Assembly (NCBI RefSeq): GCF_022539315.1
Contig: NC_066317.1
Coordinates: 54,044,435-54,108,434, forward strand
Source: Serinus canaria
Taxonomy: Eukaryota; Chordata; Aves; Passeriformes; Fringillidae
Direction of reading: 5' to 3'
DNA: 64,000 nucleotides
The notes beneath the pieces are model-generated. The model was not told where the DNA came from. It was given only the letters and a program-made list of their open reading frames with translations, and did no database searches. A program made the translations under genes and the position numbers. Numbering within the stretch: position 1 is the first letter of the stretch; each line of letters opens with the position of its first letter. This document shows positions 34,276 through 47,500 of this stretch, piece by piece.

Positions 34276-37084
34276 GAATTGGTGCATATATGGACACACA
34301 CACCAGTGAAATATACTTGTGAACTATTCCTGAGTTGACTATGACTTACTTTTGTATTTTTGTATATATTTTCTTTTGAAACCTTCATGGTCAGGAGTGA
34401 CTGGTCCCCATCTATTAAACAATCCTGGAGATAAATCTAAAAAATTAGTAAGATCTTTTAAAACTCTGGGGTTATTAATTTACATTTTTGTGGTGTCAAG
34501 TTGAAAGGGATGGATTTTTACATAGGAATGATGCAGCTGATCACTCAAAAGTCAGTAGTCTATTTTTACAATAATTCCCCCTTCTCTTCCTTACCTCCAG
34601 TAATATTAAATAATTAGATTTTAAATGTCCTTTGTGATATATTTTTCAAGATGATACCCTGCCCTTTAAAACCAAACATTATTTATAGCACAAAAAGCAC
34701 AAAGATTCCTGACCCAGAACTATATCATTAGAGGAGACTGAAAGAAGCTAGTCCATCAAAGTGTAGGATATTAAACAGCTTTGTTTGCCTAGAAAATGCA
34801 TAATCAGCCCTTCAAACTTTTGTTGTGTTACCTGTAATTAATACTAATTAAGGCTGAGGCTCTCAAATATGAAATGGTTGAGAAAATCTGCAGGGTTTGG
34901 TTTCCTATTTGTCAACTTTTATTTGAAAACAGCAGGTTAAATTCTGATCTGAGGAATGTTTAGCCTCAAACTATCACGCAGATTGTTTTGTATCTATGTA
35001 ATTGCCAGACTGCTTTGGTCAAAACTCCTTAACACTTTTTATGGCTAATTTTGGCAATAAACCTGTTAATTAGTTAATTGCAAAACATTAGTGAATCAAG
35101 TAAAAAGGATCCATCTGTTTATAAAATTAGATTTCTTCTGGGCATAACATTTACAAACCCAGTGGTAGACACCATACATCTATTTTTTGACAAAGTCTCT
35201 CACTTCTTTTAGAACTAAAACGTGACTTCAAAGGAGATTTGCAATATATCACGCACAGTTAATACCATCACAATCTTAATATCATCAAGGGGACTTGAGA
35301 GAGCAGTGAAGAGCTACAGTCCCTCTCTTCTTCATGCCACTGACGTGACCCTGGCGTAGGCTGATAGCAGCCATGGAGGTGGCTGCATGAAAGGCTCAGT
35401 TCTCAGGGCAAACTCACAATATCTCCAGCTGGAGAAGAGTTTTAAGACTACAGCACATCTACCATTGTCATAAGGATTATTTTCATGGGCAGACTTAGAA
35501 GGCAAATGAAGTACCAGGTTTGAGGGAATTTTACTATTGACTTGAATGGGAGCAGGATCACAGATTTTTTTCAGGTGAATGTGTAAGTAGTCTAGGAATC
35601 TTACACTGCTGCTACTTATCTCTTCCATGGCCAATTAAATAGGCTTCTTTTCTCAGAACTGTCAATGTGGCAGCTTTCATGAGCACTAAATTAATCCTTT
35701 AAAGGAAAAATATGTTAAAAAATATAATATCTCTTTTTATTTAAAAATACTGTAAAAAAGAACCTATTTTCAATACAGAAAACAAATGTCTTGTATATTC
35801 ATGTGGATTACAGCATAGTTTTGTTACCAAAATATTACATTTCTTTTATCAGAGCAAAGTAAAGTTGATACAATATTCTCAACTGAGATTAAAATATGTA
35901 AGAATGGAATATTGATAGCAACATATAATATGAAGGAGGATTTGATGATGTACTATGGAAGCTGATAAGAATTATATGTCTTCTAGCAGAGAAGTAAAAT
36001 GACATAAAAAGATACAGACTGATGGAAATGCATCTATAAGGGGATCACAGGAGTAAACAGAATAGTTTGTATAACAGCAGACATGCATTTAAGGGATAAT
36101 GCTAATTGAATTTTGCATTGTAGCCAGGTAGAGTAGATTGATGCTTCTAAATGCTAAGAAGAGTGCTGAGGCAGCTCAGCCAGGAGTGGTAGCCTCCATT
36201 GCCCCAGGTCTTTCCCCAGGAGTTTTGCAATCCATATAAAATGCATTGCTAACAGCTGTTTCATTGGTGGCCAATTCCACTTTGGATGGAAGGAAAGTAC
36301 AAATGGGTCCTTAAGAAGATGGGTAAATAGACCAAGTATAAGAGTGGAAAATCATATGGGACCCACTCCAGAAGCTGTGGAGAAAACTCCTACACATTTC
36401 TCATGAAGAGATAAATGTTGCCTTAGCATGTGACTCATAAAACCTCTTCATCTAAAATCAGACACCTAATGAAATCTATTCAGTTAGACACCCTGTAAGG
36501 TTAAAGAAGAGATCAGAGGACACTTTTAAAGCACGGTTTAGACTCTCCATCTTTCATTTCTGTCTTGGGGTGGATACGGTCTTCCGGCTGCTGTTCATGT
36601 TGAGGTAGAAACCAAGCAGCACATCAGTGGAGGAACCCGGGATCATGTTTAAGAAATGACTGACATGATTTGAAATTAAGAGGCAGGTGCACCTCACCAG
36701 CACCTCACTCATGCTGACTCTGCCCCAGAGAGTGGCTAAGGTGGTTTAGATGATACAGCCTGGGAGGCACCTCTGTCTGCCTTGCCTCCAGTATGAAGCT
36801 GGCCATAGCACTGGCTGAAGAGCTTAATAATAATTTAAGTACATACAATTGGGAGGCCTGCCTGCTTTCCAGATACCTAACCTCTGCAGCAGCATTTGGA
36901 GCCTGGAGTAAGAAGTCTGAATTATCCTGCACAGCACCCACCAAAAGAGGGGTTTCTGCAAGAGGGGATGTCTTCGGGCATAGACACCGCTGATAGCTCC
37001 AGGCAGGAATCAGGGAGCTCAAAGCATGCCTCCACCTGTGGTTCCACAGATCCTTTTGTAGGAATTAGGACCCTGCAGGTTTAC
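34276..37084. other. Non-coding stretch with TAATTA clusters and a possible old repeat
   Basis: The 34790-35100 part carries TAATTAATACTAATTA at 34835-34850 and TTAATTAGTTAATTG at 35066-35080. In 35330-35610 the phrase TTGACTTGAATGGGAGCAGG (from 35538) resembles an ancient repeat widespread in reptile and bird genomes ('ttgacttcaatgggagcagg'). A minus-strand frame of 100 codons covers it. The 36690-37080 stretch is less AT-rich and could be degraded ERV internal sequence, but nothing definite is seen. No gene is supported. Confidence 0.4.
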
Positions 37085-37515
37085 AAGGGACATACTTTCT
37101 GGCATGGTTTGGGAATGGTATTTTCCAGTTTAGTACTCCTGCTAAAACCATGCTGCTTCCCCTCCAATTGAAAGCACAAAAAGCAAAGAGAACAGATTGA
37201 GATAAGAATGATTTACTGGAGACCCCAGTGGGATAGGAAAATGAACAGTGACAGCAATAATGTTAATACCAAGAGGTATAAGACAAAGAAACAATTACAA
37301 GGAAAGCCTGTGATGATACCAATTCAGCTCTTTCCTACCACATTCTCTCCTGACCAGAAAGAATGCCCTTCTCTTCAGAAGAGAGTTCTTCTGCCCACCC
37401 AGTCCCCTGTAATGATGTGAGTGGGTATAGAATAACATCTGGGTCCTGGCCACACCCCCTCAGCAACCCCCTCTCCTAGCTCAGGCAAAAATTAAACCCT
37501 GTCTTGGTTTGAAGC
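37085..37515 (-). mobile_element. Avian ERV LTR fragment (minus orientation)
   Basis: Plus-strand phrases GCATGGTTTGGGAATGG, GAGATAAGAATGATTTACTG, GATGTGAGTGGGTATAGAAT, AACATCTGGGTCCTGG and CCTGTCTTGGTTTGAA match wording that recurs in bird LTRs. The last phrase resembles the reverse of an LTR start ('TGTCCTGGTTT' class). The polarity suggests the LTR points left. No clean target duplication was found and the left limit is uncertain: the ~37085-37160 part may be ERV internal or flanking sequence. There is no intact viral gene, and the open frame at 37208-37420 is LTR read-through. Confidence 0.6.
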
Positions 37516-40500
37516 ACTTCTCACGTCCCTGGTGAGACGCAGGGTTGGTGGCACATTACTGCATCAAGGAGGTGGAGGTGATGGAAACACCTGGCAGCAC
37601 AGCGAGCTGGGCACAGCTCTGGAACAGGAACTGCAACAAGGAGACCTTGAGACAACTATCAGAACACAGCAAGCCCAGGCTGGCATTAAACAAATCCACA
37701 GAATAAGGGATGAACACCTTCCTGGCAGAAATTACCTTACAAGCACTCAGTCATTGAGACTGCTCATCAGGTATGACCAGTCTTTGAACTAGGACATGAG
37801 ACCCACTGCCATGAGGGATCTGATGGGGAGCAAAATGAATTATATGTGAGAAGGGGTAAGGAACAGCTCACAGCACTAATCTTAAGTTGGAAAAATGATG
37901 TTTTCAAAATGTCAGAATTTTAAATGGGGAAATATTAATTTGATCTTAAACCACTGCTGTGCTTTTGAAACAGTCTGCAGGAGGCTGCAATCATCCAGTG
38001 AGGCTGCAACTGCTACAGGTGGCTTGGGGAGTGGGGGCACAGACAGATCTACAGAAAGTATGGGTGGCAGAATGGAGCTGAGAGGCTCAGCTCCATTAAA
38101 TTCCATTTAAATTCCAGTTCTGGGAATGTGTGGTCAGAGTATGTTTCACTGACATTTGAAGTTAACTTTGGCTTCTTGTGTCTTGGGCAATATTTCCCAG
38201 CCCAGGCTTTGTAAGAAGGGGACACAGTATGCTGCTTTATTGCAGCTGCCTGGAATGGAAACTATTGTGTAAAAACAAAAGAAACACCTCATACAAAACA
38301 CACACAAAAAGTAACACTACATGATAGTCTTGTTTCAGAGTGGAAAACCAAACCATTCTGTATTCTTCAGTCACTGAATTTTAGAAGTCACCTTAGGCAC
38401 CTTAATTTGGAAGAACAGCAAGTAATACTTCTCCAAATATCATTGTTGTTTGTTGGCTTGAAATGTACATGTTTTACTAGCTACTTTTCCTGCAATTCCT
38501 GTTACACTATTTCATTATTATATAGCTTCGTATAAAATTTGGTGACTGAGAATCTAAATTTTCAATATAAGCATAATTTAGTTTATTAATTTTAAAATAT
38601 ATTGGCTATTCTTTTTTAAACGAGTTAGTGATATTTTAGGACAGGTTAGGAAGCTACCATCCTTGACAAGACTAATTTAATAACTATCATAAAATTGGTG
38701 ACAGAGTAAAAAGAATGGAATTACAGGAGGAAATCCACCAGTGAGAGCTATAGACTATTCAGAACTGTACTAATATAATAGACTGAAGAAATCAGGTCTA
38801 TAAATTTCTGTCAATGTAGATTACCAATACAAGGTCTTATGCATCAGCCAAACTTAAACAGGGTCCTTGTACAGACCCTGTGAACAGGAGTGAATTTCAC
38901 CCTCAACAGTTGAAAAACTACCTTTCATTCTGATTGCATCAGAAAATTAATTTGCTCCATTCTCCAGCAAAATGGAAACTGGCTCGGTCATCTATACAGT
39001 TGTTTGAATAACACAGTTTATTCTACATTCACAAATAATCTGCTTTCAGGCTAAATAGAGGATATTTACCATTTCCTTGGTAAAATCTGGTTGATAAAAG
39101 TATTGACATGCACAGTGCATTAACTGATGTAAATGGGAGTTATATAATGAAATAAGACTTCGACAATATTTTTTTTTAGACACATGAAAACATGTGCAGA
39201 AGAAAATGAAGAAAAATGTCACGAAAATTACTGAAACCAAGAAACCAGAGCTTTGGTAAAATGAACAATAAAGGGACAATGAAAGAACATAGAAAAAGCA
39301 GCATTCTGGGGTTTTTTGTTTAGCAACTGTACAAAATGGCTAATACAAAGACATTTAAGCTACAGAGAAATAGTACCAGATCACCAAAGAGAAAAAACCA
39401 AGAAAAGCAAAGGAGAGAGACAGTAGGGCATTAGGGCATTGATTTGGAAAAGTATTATTGAACAGTATTGAGTACTATATCCTTAGAAAGCCTTCCAGTT
39501 ATGGGGCTTGGAGTCCCATTCCTTGGCTAAAATAACTTCTCACATGGGGGCCATATTCTTCAGCCTTCTGCAGGAGTGTTGATTTCAATCACTATGCATC
39601 TCGCATCCTTCTAATTATCCATCTCTTTGTATTAATGATGAAATAATACAATCTTCTATTTTCTCTAATTAAGTTTATTATGGAGACGTTTTTAGGGGCC
39701 TTTTTTTGAAAAATGAAATTTCATTAAAAGTCAGTGTATCAGATCTTATTAATTCTATTACATTACAACATGAAACATTTCACCAGGAAGAAAAAAAAAG
39801 ACTGAATCAAAACCAACCCCAGACTTTGATAATACAGATAAAAAAATCCAATGCATTCACTCTTCAATCTCATTTTAAATACTGCAAAACTTTCTTCGTA
39901 CGAAGTTTTAAAATCAATAGAGAATGACTTATCACATTCTCCTACAGAAATATATGTTGTCTACTTTACTGGGGATTTTTTCCCCTGAAAACACTATGAA
40001 ATGCCAATGCATCTCACTAGGCCATTTTTTCTTCTTCTTGTAATTAGGAAAAACTAGATAAATAAATTGATATCAATTACCTTTGGGAGAACCAGGTTGG
40101 ACTAAGAGACCTTCTAATAATTGGAATGGCAGTGCACTTTGCATGCTGTCAGTACTCAGTGACAATTGCTACGAGACAATTGATACACGGTGACGTTTTC
40201 TTTGTCATTGCTGGACAGTAGGGACTTTAGAGCCAATGATTTTCTGCCATCATCTGAAAGTGATAGGGGCCTATGAATGACTGCAGCAAGATAAAGGATC
40301 CCTTGATATCCTGTAGAGGAATTGCAATGTTTTGCTGCTTTCCTGACAGGTTCCGTGGCTGTGACTCCAGGGCACACATGGCTGAATGGTTTTGCTGAGG
40401 TTCGGAGTCTTCTTGCTCCCATGAAGCTGGTGCTCAGCATCCCTGGAGCACTGCCAGCACTAAGGACAGACCACAGGGGGTGGCAGCAGCAGAAAGACAG

Positions 40501-41119
40501 GGCTGCTGACATACAGTGAGGGACTCCTATTTCACTGCTCTAGAAAGGAGAGTCCTAACCCATTTGAACAGTTGTAGCAGAATATATTGACTGCATCAGG
40601 AGAATGAAAATTTCACTTATAAAGCACTCAATAGAAACACTTGTAGCACTGACTACTTCTTATTTTGGTTTTCTGTAATCCACAAATATATGCCATATAA
40701 TTTAATCCTTGTACAGCAGCGTGTCACTCTAGAAGGAGTCACAGGCACTGAAATTATATATATGAATAACATCTTTCAGCCTTATTTCTTGTGTTGGAGT
40801 GACTGAGATACTGTTCTAAAGGCTAAGGGAGAATAAAGGGCTGTATCTGGTGAAACTTGGTCCTGCCTGTCCATTAAGTTGGTATTATTAATTACTACAG
40901 CTAGGTTTCATAAATCACATTTTTTCTCCCATTGCAATGTAGTTTGTCCAAAGTCCATCCCCAATGCTCCTCTCTCTTGTAGGTGACTCTGTGTTGAGGG
41001 CAGACAGATTGCCTGGCCTTAACAGAAATTTGTTAAGGAGCATTTCACCAACCATTGCTCCTGAATTTGAAGAGGTGAGAACAGGGGACTTTCCTCTTTT
41101 CTCAGTATAGAGGCAAAAT
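37516..41119. other. Unassigned non-coding stretch
   Basis: Mixed AT-rich sequence. The 37516-37850 part is less AT-rich and may hold more degraded ERV sequence. The 40150-40530 part has higher GC content and a minus-strand frame of 118 codons with no recognised motif. A phrase CCAGGTTGGACTAAGAGACC near 40092 could be a tiny CR1 scrap. No gene is supported. Confidence 0.4.
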
Positions 41120-41565
41120 GAGCATACTGGAGACAGTCCATTGAAGATAATTAAAGTACTGGAGCATCTCTGCTATGAGGAGTGGCTGAGAGAGCTGGAC
41201 TATTCTCCCTGGAGAAGGCTTGAGGCGTGGCATCTTATCCATGTGTGTAAATACCTGAAGAAAGAGTGCAAAGACAACAAAGCCAAGCTGTTTTCAGTGG
41301 TTCAGGGCAAGAGACAATGGACAAAAACTCAAACACAAGAAATTCCTATTAAACATAAGAAACAACTTTTTCTCTCTGCATATGACTAAGCACTGGCACA
41401 GTTTGCCCAGAGAGTTTGTGGACTCTCCATGTTTGGCAATACTCAAAAACCATCTGGGCATAGTCCTAAGGTACTGACCCTAGGCATCCCTTCTTGAGGG
41501 AGGGTTGGACAAGGTGATCTGCAGAGATCCCTTCCAACCATTTTCCCTGAGCTGCCCTTTGGTGA
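41120..41565 (+). mobile_element. CR1 LINE copy, 3' end
   Basis: It begins near ACTGGAGACAGTCCATTGAA and carries, in normal CR1 order, CTGGAGCATCTCTGCTATGA, GAGAGAGCTGGACTATTC, AAATACCTGAAGAAAGAGTG, TTTCAGTGGTTCAGGGCAAG, AGCACTGGCACAGTTTGCCC and AACCATCTGGGCATAGTCCT. It ends with GGTTGGACAAGGTGATCTGC and ATCCCTTCCAACC. The peptide traces at 41141-41389, such as LEHLCYEEWLRELDY, match the CR1 'LEHLSYEERLRELGL' stretch. It has several disablements and is 5'-truncated, so it is a fossil copy. Confidence 0.93.
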
Positions 41566-44500
41566 TAATCAATCCATTTTGGCACCTCGACTCCCACCTT
41601 TTCAAAAGTGCATGGCAATAAAGGATAATATGAGTAAAAGTCTAGGAACATGCCCAAAATAAATGCAAATCTGGATGAGAAGTGATTTTCAAAAGAATTG
41701 TCCAAATAAAAGAAAATTAAAAGGTAGCAATGTTCATGAGAGAGAAATCCCAACAGACAAGCATGAACTATTTCCCTTGCCCCACCAGCTCTAAGAAAAT
41801 GCGGTATCAATGGTGGCAGTCACATGCACAAAACCTGACCAAACAACAGGTTCTTGTGCACAGTTCTTCTTGGAAAATATGCATATGGATATTTCTGTCT
41901 GCTCGCTGTGGAAAAAACAGCTTAGCATATAATTCAACAAGTCAAAATAAACAAATATATGGCTCAAACAGTGTCGACCCAGGCTAGACCAGGATAATAA
42001 TTAAGCCTATTACATACCTGAGTGTGCTGGTTCTTCTGAGCTTTCATTATTCTTACAAAAACTATCCTCACAAGCTATCTGTAGGCTATCTGTAATAATT
42101 TGTTCCTGTTGAAGGCAACATCAAAACACTTTTAAAGCACTTTGCCACTAAGCCCTTCTATATAACCAATAAACAAGCAGTATCTTCACAGGGAGGAAGA
42201 AATAAAAGCGGAGTGTCAAGCTTGGTGCAGTGATCCTGCAGTTACACAGCCTAAACTGAAAGCACACCTTTAGGCAACTCTGTCTTGAAGTTTTCTTCAA
42301 TCCCTGGTTTTGCTCTAGTTTTGATCCAGAGGGGAAATGGTGACTGTGAAATTGCTCTTAAAATACAGCCTAGAGGTGGGCAAGCACACCTCTTCCCGTG
42401 CTTCTGAGAACCCAAGAGGTGCCGACCCCTTCACCTCTGTCTCCTCTTCCAAGCTGTACTCTTTCTTACGAAACTGAATGCTGAAGGAAGAACTGCACTG
42501 GATTTTGTATGGCCTAAACATGAGGATTCAAGGACCTGTCTCACTCAGGACATTCATTCCTTCAGTACATAGGGCACAGTATAAGACAAGTGCCAAGTCC
42601 CCGACCCTCTGGCTCAAGGTCTGATCTTTTTGCTTTCTTCATTACTTCTTTCCCCATCCTGTTTAGAAACACAATAAATCTCAGAAACACTCCCAAGAAA
42701 TTCACTAGTCTTAACACAGTGCCACTGCAATGATCTAGAGTGTTCTAGATATCTCCATGGAGCTGGTGAAAATTAAAGAGGATCTTTGACAGACTTGTGA
42801 CTTTCTAGAGTGACATTTGGGGGCTTCATGGGTGCATTTAAAATGCCATTGATCATCTATATTCATACACCTGAACAGCTCCCCCTTCTGCCCCTTCCAG
42901 TGAGAGGGATAGAATATACAGATACAGAAAAAATTATACTTATATTCCTTGATGTATCACTATTCACACCATACATAATATCCTGTGAAAAGAGATATCA
43001 CTCATTTAATTATTCCAGGTTTAGGGACTTTTCAGATGCTTAAAGAATTCTAGTTAAATTGTTAGTCTGGCTCTTTGGACTCAAGTTACAATGAGTGTCT
43101 CATGTATGATCCAAGTTGGAGTTTATTTCTTTGCTAGGAAAAAATGCTTTTAAAAAGGCTTTCAGCATTTACAACCAAAAAAATCTGGGATAAAAGCCCT
43201 CCTGTCTTAAAGGCTATAAAAGTACAGAGATTGGAAACTGCAGTTTCAATACAGTCGTCTCTGTCTGCTTGAGAAGCAGGTTTTTACACTATATGGCAGC
43301 TAAACATTTCACCTATTTCATAATATCAGTAATAGAAGAATTGCTCTTCCATTATAACCTCATTTTATGTTTAAAGCACAAAGCAGAACCTCTGTTTCAT
43401 TATTGCTTAATGCCAGAACAAATGTTATCCTTTTCCTTTTGGAGAATTATAAACTGTGTCTTTATTTACTTTCATGGCACAATTTTCACACATTTGACAG
43501 ATCATTGCTCATGTTCTTCATTGTCATGATACCAGTGAAATGTAGCATAAGCTCTGAATTTGCAACTGCTGTCCTATCAATAAAAAGATCACACCATCTG
43601 AATAATGCTATGATATGTGACATTATCTATTCAACTCTTCTATTTCTTGGGACATGTGAATACTGTCACATTGAAAGTGAACACCATTTATGCTGACAGA
43701 TTGTTCACCATTCAACACTTTTAATGAATGTATTTCAAAATGAGGTACCAGATTAAATAAATTTCATGTCATATCAAAACAGAAATATTATTATTATTAT
43801 TTGTAGCAGCAAAGTTCCAAGTAAATTACAGTAAACTTACATACGCAATGCATTCAGCAATAATAGGGTTTTCAAGCAGCATAAATCTTGTTGGATGTCA
43901 ACTTGCCACAGCAGTGATATGTAGACCTTATTCTCCATGTTTTCATGACAAGTACAAAAGTGTGCTTTGGTATAGTTTTCTAATGCATCAAATTAATATC
44001 CAGCCCAGAGTTTAGTCCTAACACAAAAATAAACCAGGGAAGCTCTGTAAACTTCAGTAACAGACTCCTATATCCTTCATTGCCTAAAGGGGGTTATTAT
44101 CATATATTCTTGCCATAAAAATCTTCTATCTTGAAATTTTTCCTCTGGCCATGTTATTTTAATGTGTGCATTGGATCTAACAGTCTTTCCCCCTCAATGA
44201 AGTATCCTTTCTAACAGAATCACACCATTTCTGGAAGAATGGCTCAGGGGTAGGTTCTCATTGGAATTACCAGGTTCTTGTCCTACATGGTACATAACAT
44301 TCTTATAGTGCAACAGGAATTACTTATACAGAACAAACCACTACTGCTAACCAGGGCCTGCACAGCATGAAACTATAGGAAAATTTTTGGGGGAAAAAGT
44401 TTAAAAATTGATCCATGTTTTTCTGAGTTTGATATCTTGGTGCATGAAAGCTTTCAGGGGCTTCAGATAAGACCTCCTTTGTCCTTTAGTAAAGACAGTC

Positions 44501-47500
44501 CTGAGAGGGTTAAATGAAATTTGTGGACAATAAGGTAAAGACTGACAGTAGGAAAGACTATATGAGAATGGTTCATCAGAATTTGCATGATTTAAAAGTT
44601 TTTGAGTATCCTATTGTGTTGTAAAAAATGAAATTGCAAGAAACCTCATTTTCAGACTTGATTATCTCCCTACTTCCATAGTGCAAGCAAATCAATTCGC
44701 ATTCCATTAAAATAATAAGAACTGTATGTCATAAAAATATACTTACAAGAAAACTGGGAATCTTATACAGAGTTCCCACTACACATATATTTGTTACTGG
44801 TGTAATAGTAAAACCCCCCGTGTTTTCAGATCTGTCTGACACTGGCTAACAAAGTTCTATAAATCCTGCTGCATGAAAGGACCTGAGATAGGATTCCTAG
44901 AGTGAGCTCCAAGCTCCTATTATCCTAGCAGTAATATTCAGCAGAGATCTTCCTTGTGTCTGATTCTCTATGCTCTATATGTACAGTAGAACTTGTGAGA
45001 TGTTCATTCTTTAGAGCAGCATTTTTCCAGTTGTCAAGGCAAAATCTGGAAGGAAACAGCTTCTCAGCAGAGGAAACCATGCTGTTCAAACACTGTTGCA
45101 CAGAAAACATCTGCAAAATTATCCTGCAGAACAGGTCTGACTACTTTTTAATTGGAAAAGAGGTGAGAGTGTTCTCTTTCTCTGTCACCTTCCTTCTCTC
45201 ATTTTGCAGACAGTCAGTTAAGCTTCCTCCCCTTCTTTGGATAGGTGTCCTTCTTTCTGAAACTAAAAACCCTGTGTAGCCATGGGGTGATCACTGCATG
45301 TAGGGAAACAGCTAACACAGAGATCACCTCCTACTTACCAGCCACAATGAAGTAAATGTCTGCAAGGATTAGAGATGCATACATGTCAAAATTTCAGTGA
45401 TGGGCAAGCCAATCACATCCCTAACTGCTGGACCATCTCTCCTAACAGAGCAAAGAGTTTAGAAAGCTCTTCAGAAATTGATCTTTAAGTCTAGCCTGGG
45501 GAAGTGTTTTTATATCCTTAGTTTTAATGAAGAGCAAGCAGAAAGGAACGTTTTGCGTTATAACTAATGTCCTCTCTCTCTGATTTTTTACACTTGTAAA
45601 ACAGTTGGTACTTAGATATTAAGTGAAGGCCATAGAGAAATTGATTTTGATTACACATATAAGTAGGTAGACATTTTTCTACTGTACAAGTAGATAAAAT
45701 AAGACACAGTTGTTAACTGAATCTCCTCACTGACATAATAAATTAGGAATTAACTTATCAATCCCTCAAGAGGCACCATTTGAGTAAAAAATATTTAAAA
45801 ATAAGTAATGTGCATTTTGTAAAGTCATCAGGAATCCAGTGTCTCTATGTTTTAAGACTTCAAGCAGGATGTACCAATTATGCAGCATTTGGCAATATCC
45901 ATTTGTAAGTTTGTAGCATTCCTCAACATCAGATTTTCTAAGCTGATTTATATGACAGGTGAAGAAGAAACATATTGTGTTTACCTAGAGCAGTTTTAAA
46001 TGAATGGAAAGATTTTTCTATTTCTTCCTTTTTAGCCAAAAATCGTGTTACAACACAAGCAAGTCAAGTTAAAGATGCCATAATGTGAAGAATTTTTATT
46101 TTAAATCAACTATTTTTTCAGGAAGACTTACTACCATATTCTCATAAAGTCACAACCCTGAAGGGAAAAATAAATTAAAATATTTTAAGGCTACTTTTTC
46201 TTTTCATAGCTCAGCAGAATCTGTTTACATCAGTCACACAGTTAATTGTCTGAATATTCCTAAAAACACCATTCAAAGTTGTTACCTTGAACCTTGAATT
46301 TTTTATTCAAATGTTTAAAAAATATTACTGTTTTTGCTCTCTGTCTTTTTAATGGTTTTCTCTAAGGTTTATTGTACATCAGACTCGGTATTGTAAGCCA
46401 TGAAGAGCAATTATATCCTAAAGTATGGTGATCACTGCTGAATATGATACTCCAGGTGAAGTATATAACTAGTAATCAGGCATTATTAATTCCATTTAGT
46501 TTGATTTATCATCTCTTTCTCCAGGAATTAAATATAGTGTTCTCTCTAAGATGTGTATCCTGCAGTTAGAAATTCAACATCATGTTAGAGGAGATTGGTG
46601 TGATAATGCCTTGTTGGTCACTACATTGCAGCTTTCTTTAGAGCGTTAACTGTGAATAAACTATTTGCCTACTTATATATATGTAAATGTTAATAACTGA
46701 AACTTTTGACCTTGACAAACTGTGATCACTAGTACTTGAGCTATCTTGAATCACTTCATTTGCGATATTCTCATTAGATAGTCAAATTAGCTCTAAAATA
46801 TACCTTCTAATTGCCTCTAAAAAAAAAATCCTGGTCCTCTGATGAGTTGACACACTGTTTTGACACATGTAGCTGATTTTCTTTTTTGTATGAAAGTTTT
46901 TTCAGCTGAAAAATCCTTTCTATAATGAAAATTTTCAATTAAAATGTGGTTTCATTTTGCTTTCCCAAGTGAAAAATATAAAATTCCATTTTTATTTACC
47001 TAATCTAATTTTTAAATGTCTTTTTCTTTATCTTAATCTCCCTTTGTTTTTCATCCTTCACTTCATCTAGTCAAAAGATGTAAAGCAGTAAGAGGCTAGG
47101 CAGCAGTTCCCTCATATTACATTTATTCTAGAATAGCTGGTATATGATTACTTACAACCTGCAATAATTTTTGCCTCTAAGTGTATGAGTTCAATAATGG
47201 GGTTGGTAAGGAGATGGGAATCAAATGGCAGGAGAAAGAGGAAGCACATGGAAGTCAGGACAATGCTTTCAGAACTGTGTTCTTTGTGATCATGCTCATT
47301 GTTACTGTAGTGATAGGAACCAGGTCCTCCTTGTGTTATATTCAAGATGTATAAAAATGGGGACGTAGAAAGATCTGAATTTCCAGCCAGACTTCAAGTA
47401 TGCCTAAGCTGCAGACATGAATTTCCTAAGTGACACAAGTTTTGATAGCCATTGAAGTTCTTCATGCATTGATAGCTGTACATTTTGCAGAACCCAGCTT

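Noticed and set aside
40090..40125. CR1 3' end scrap (CCAGGTTGGACTAAGAGACC)
   Set aside because: Only about 20-25 bases match and no neighbouring CR1 segment follows, so chance or a tiny fossil cannot be told apart.
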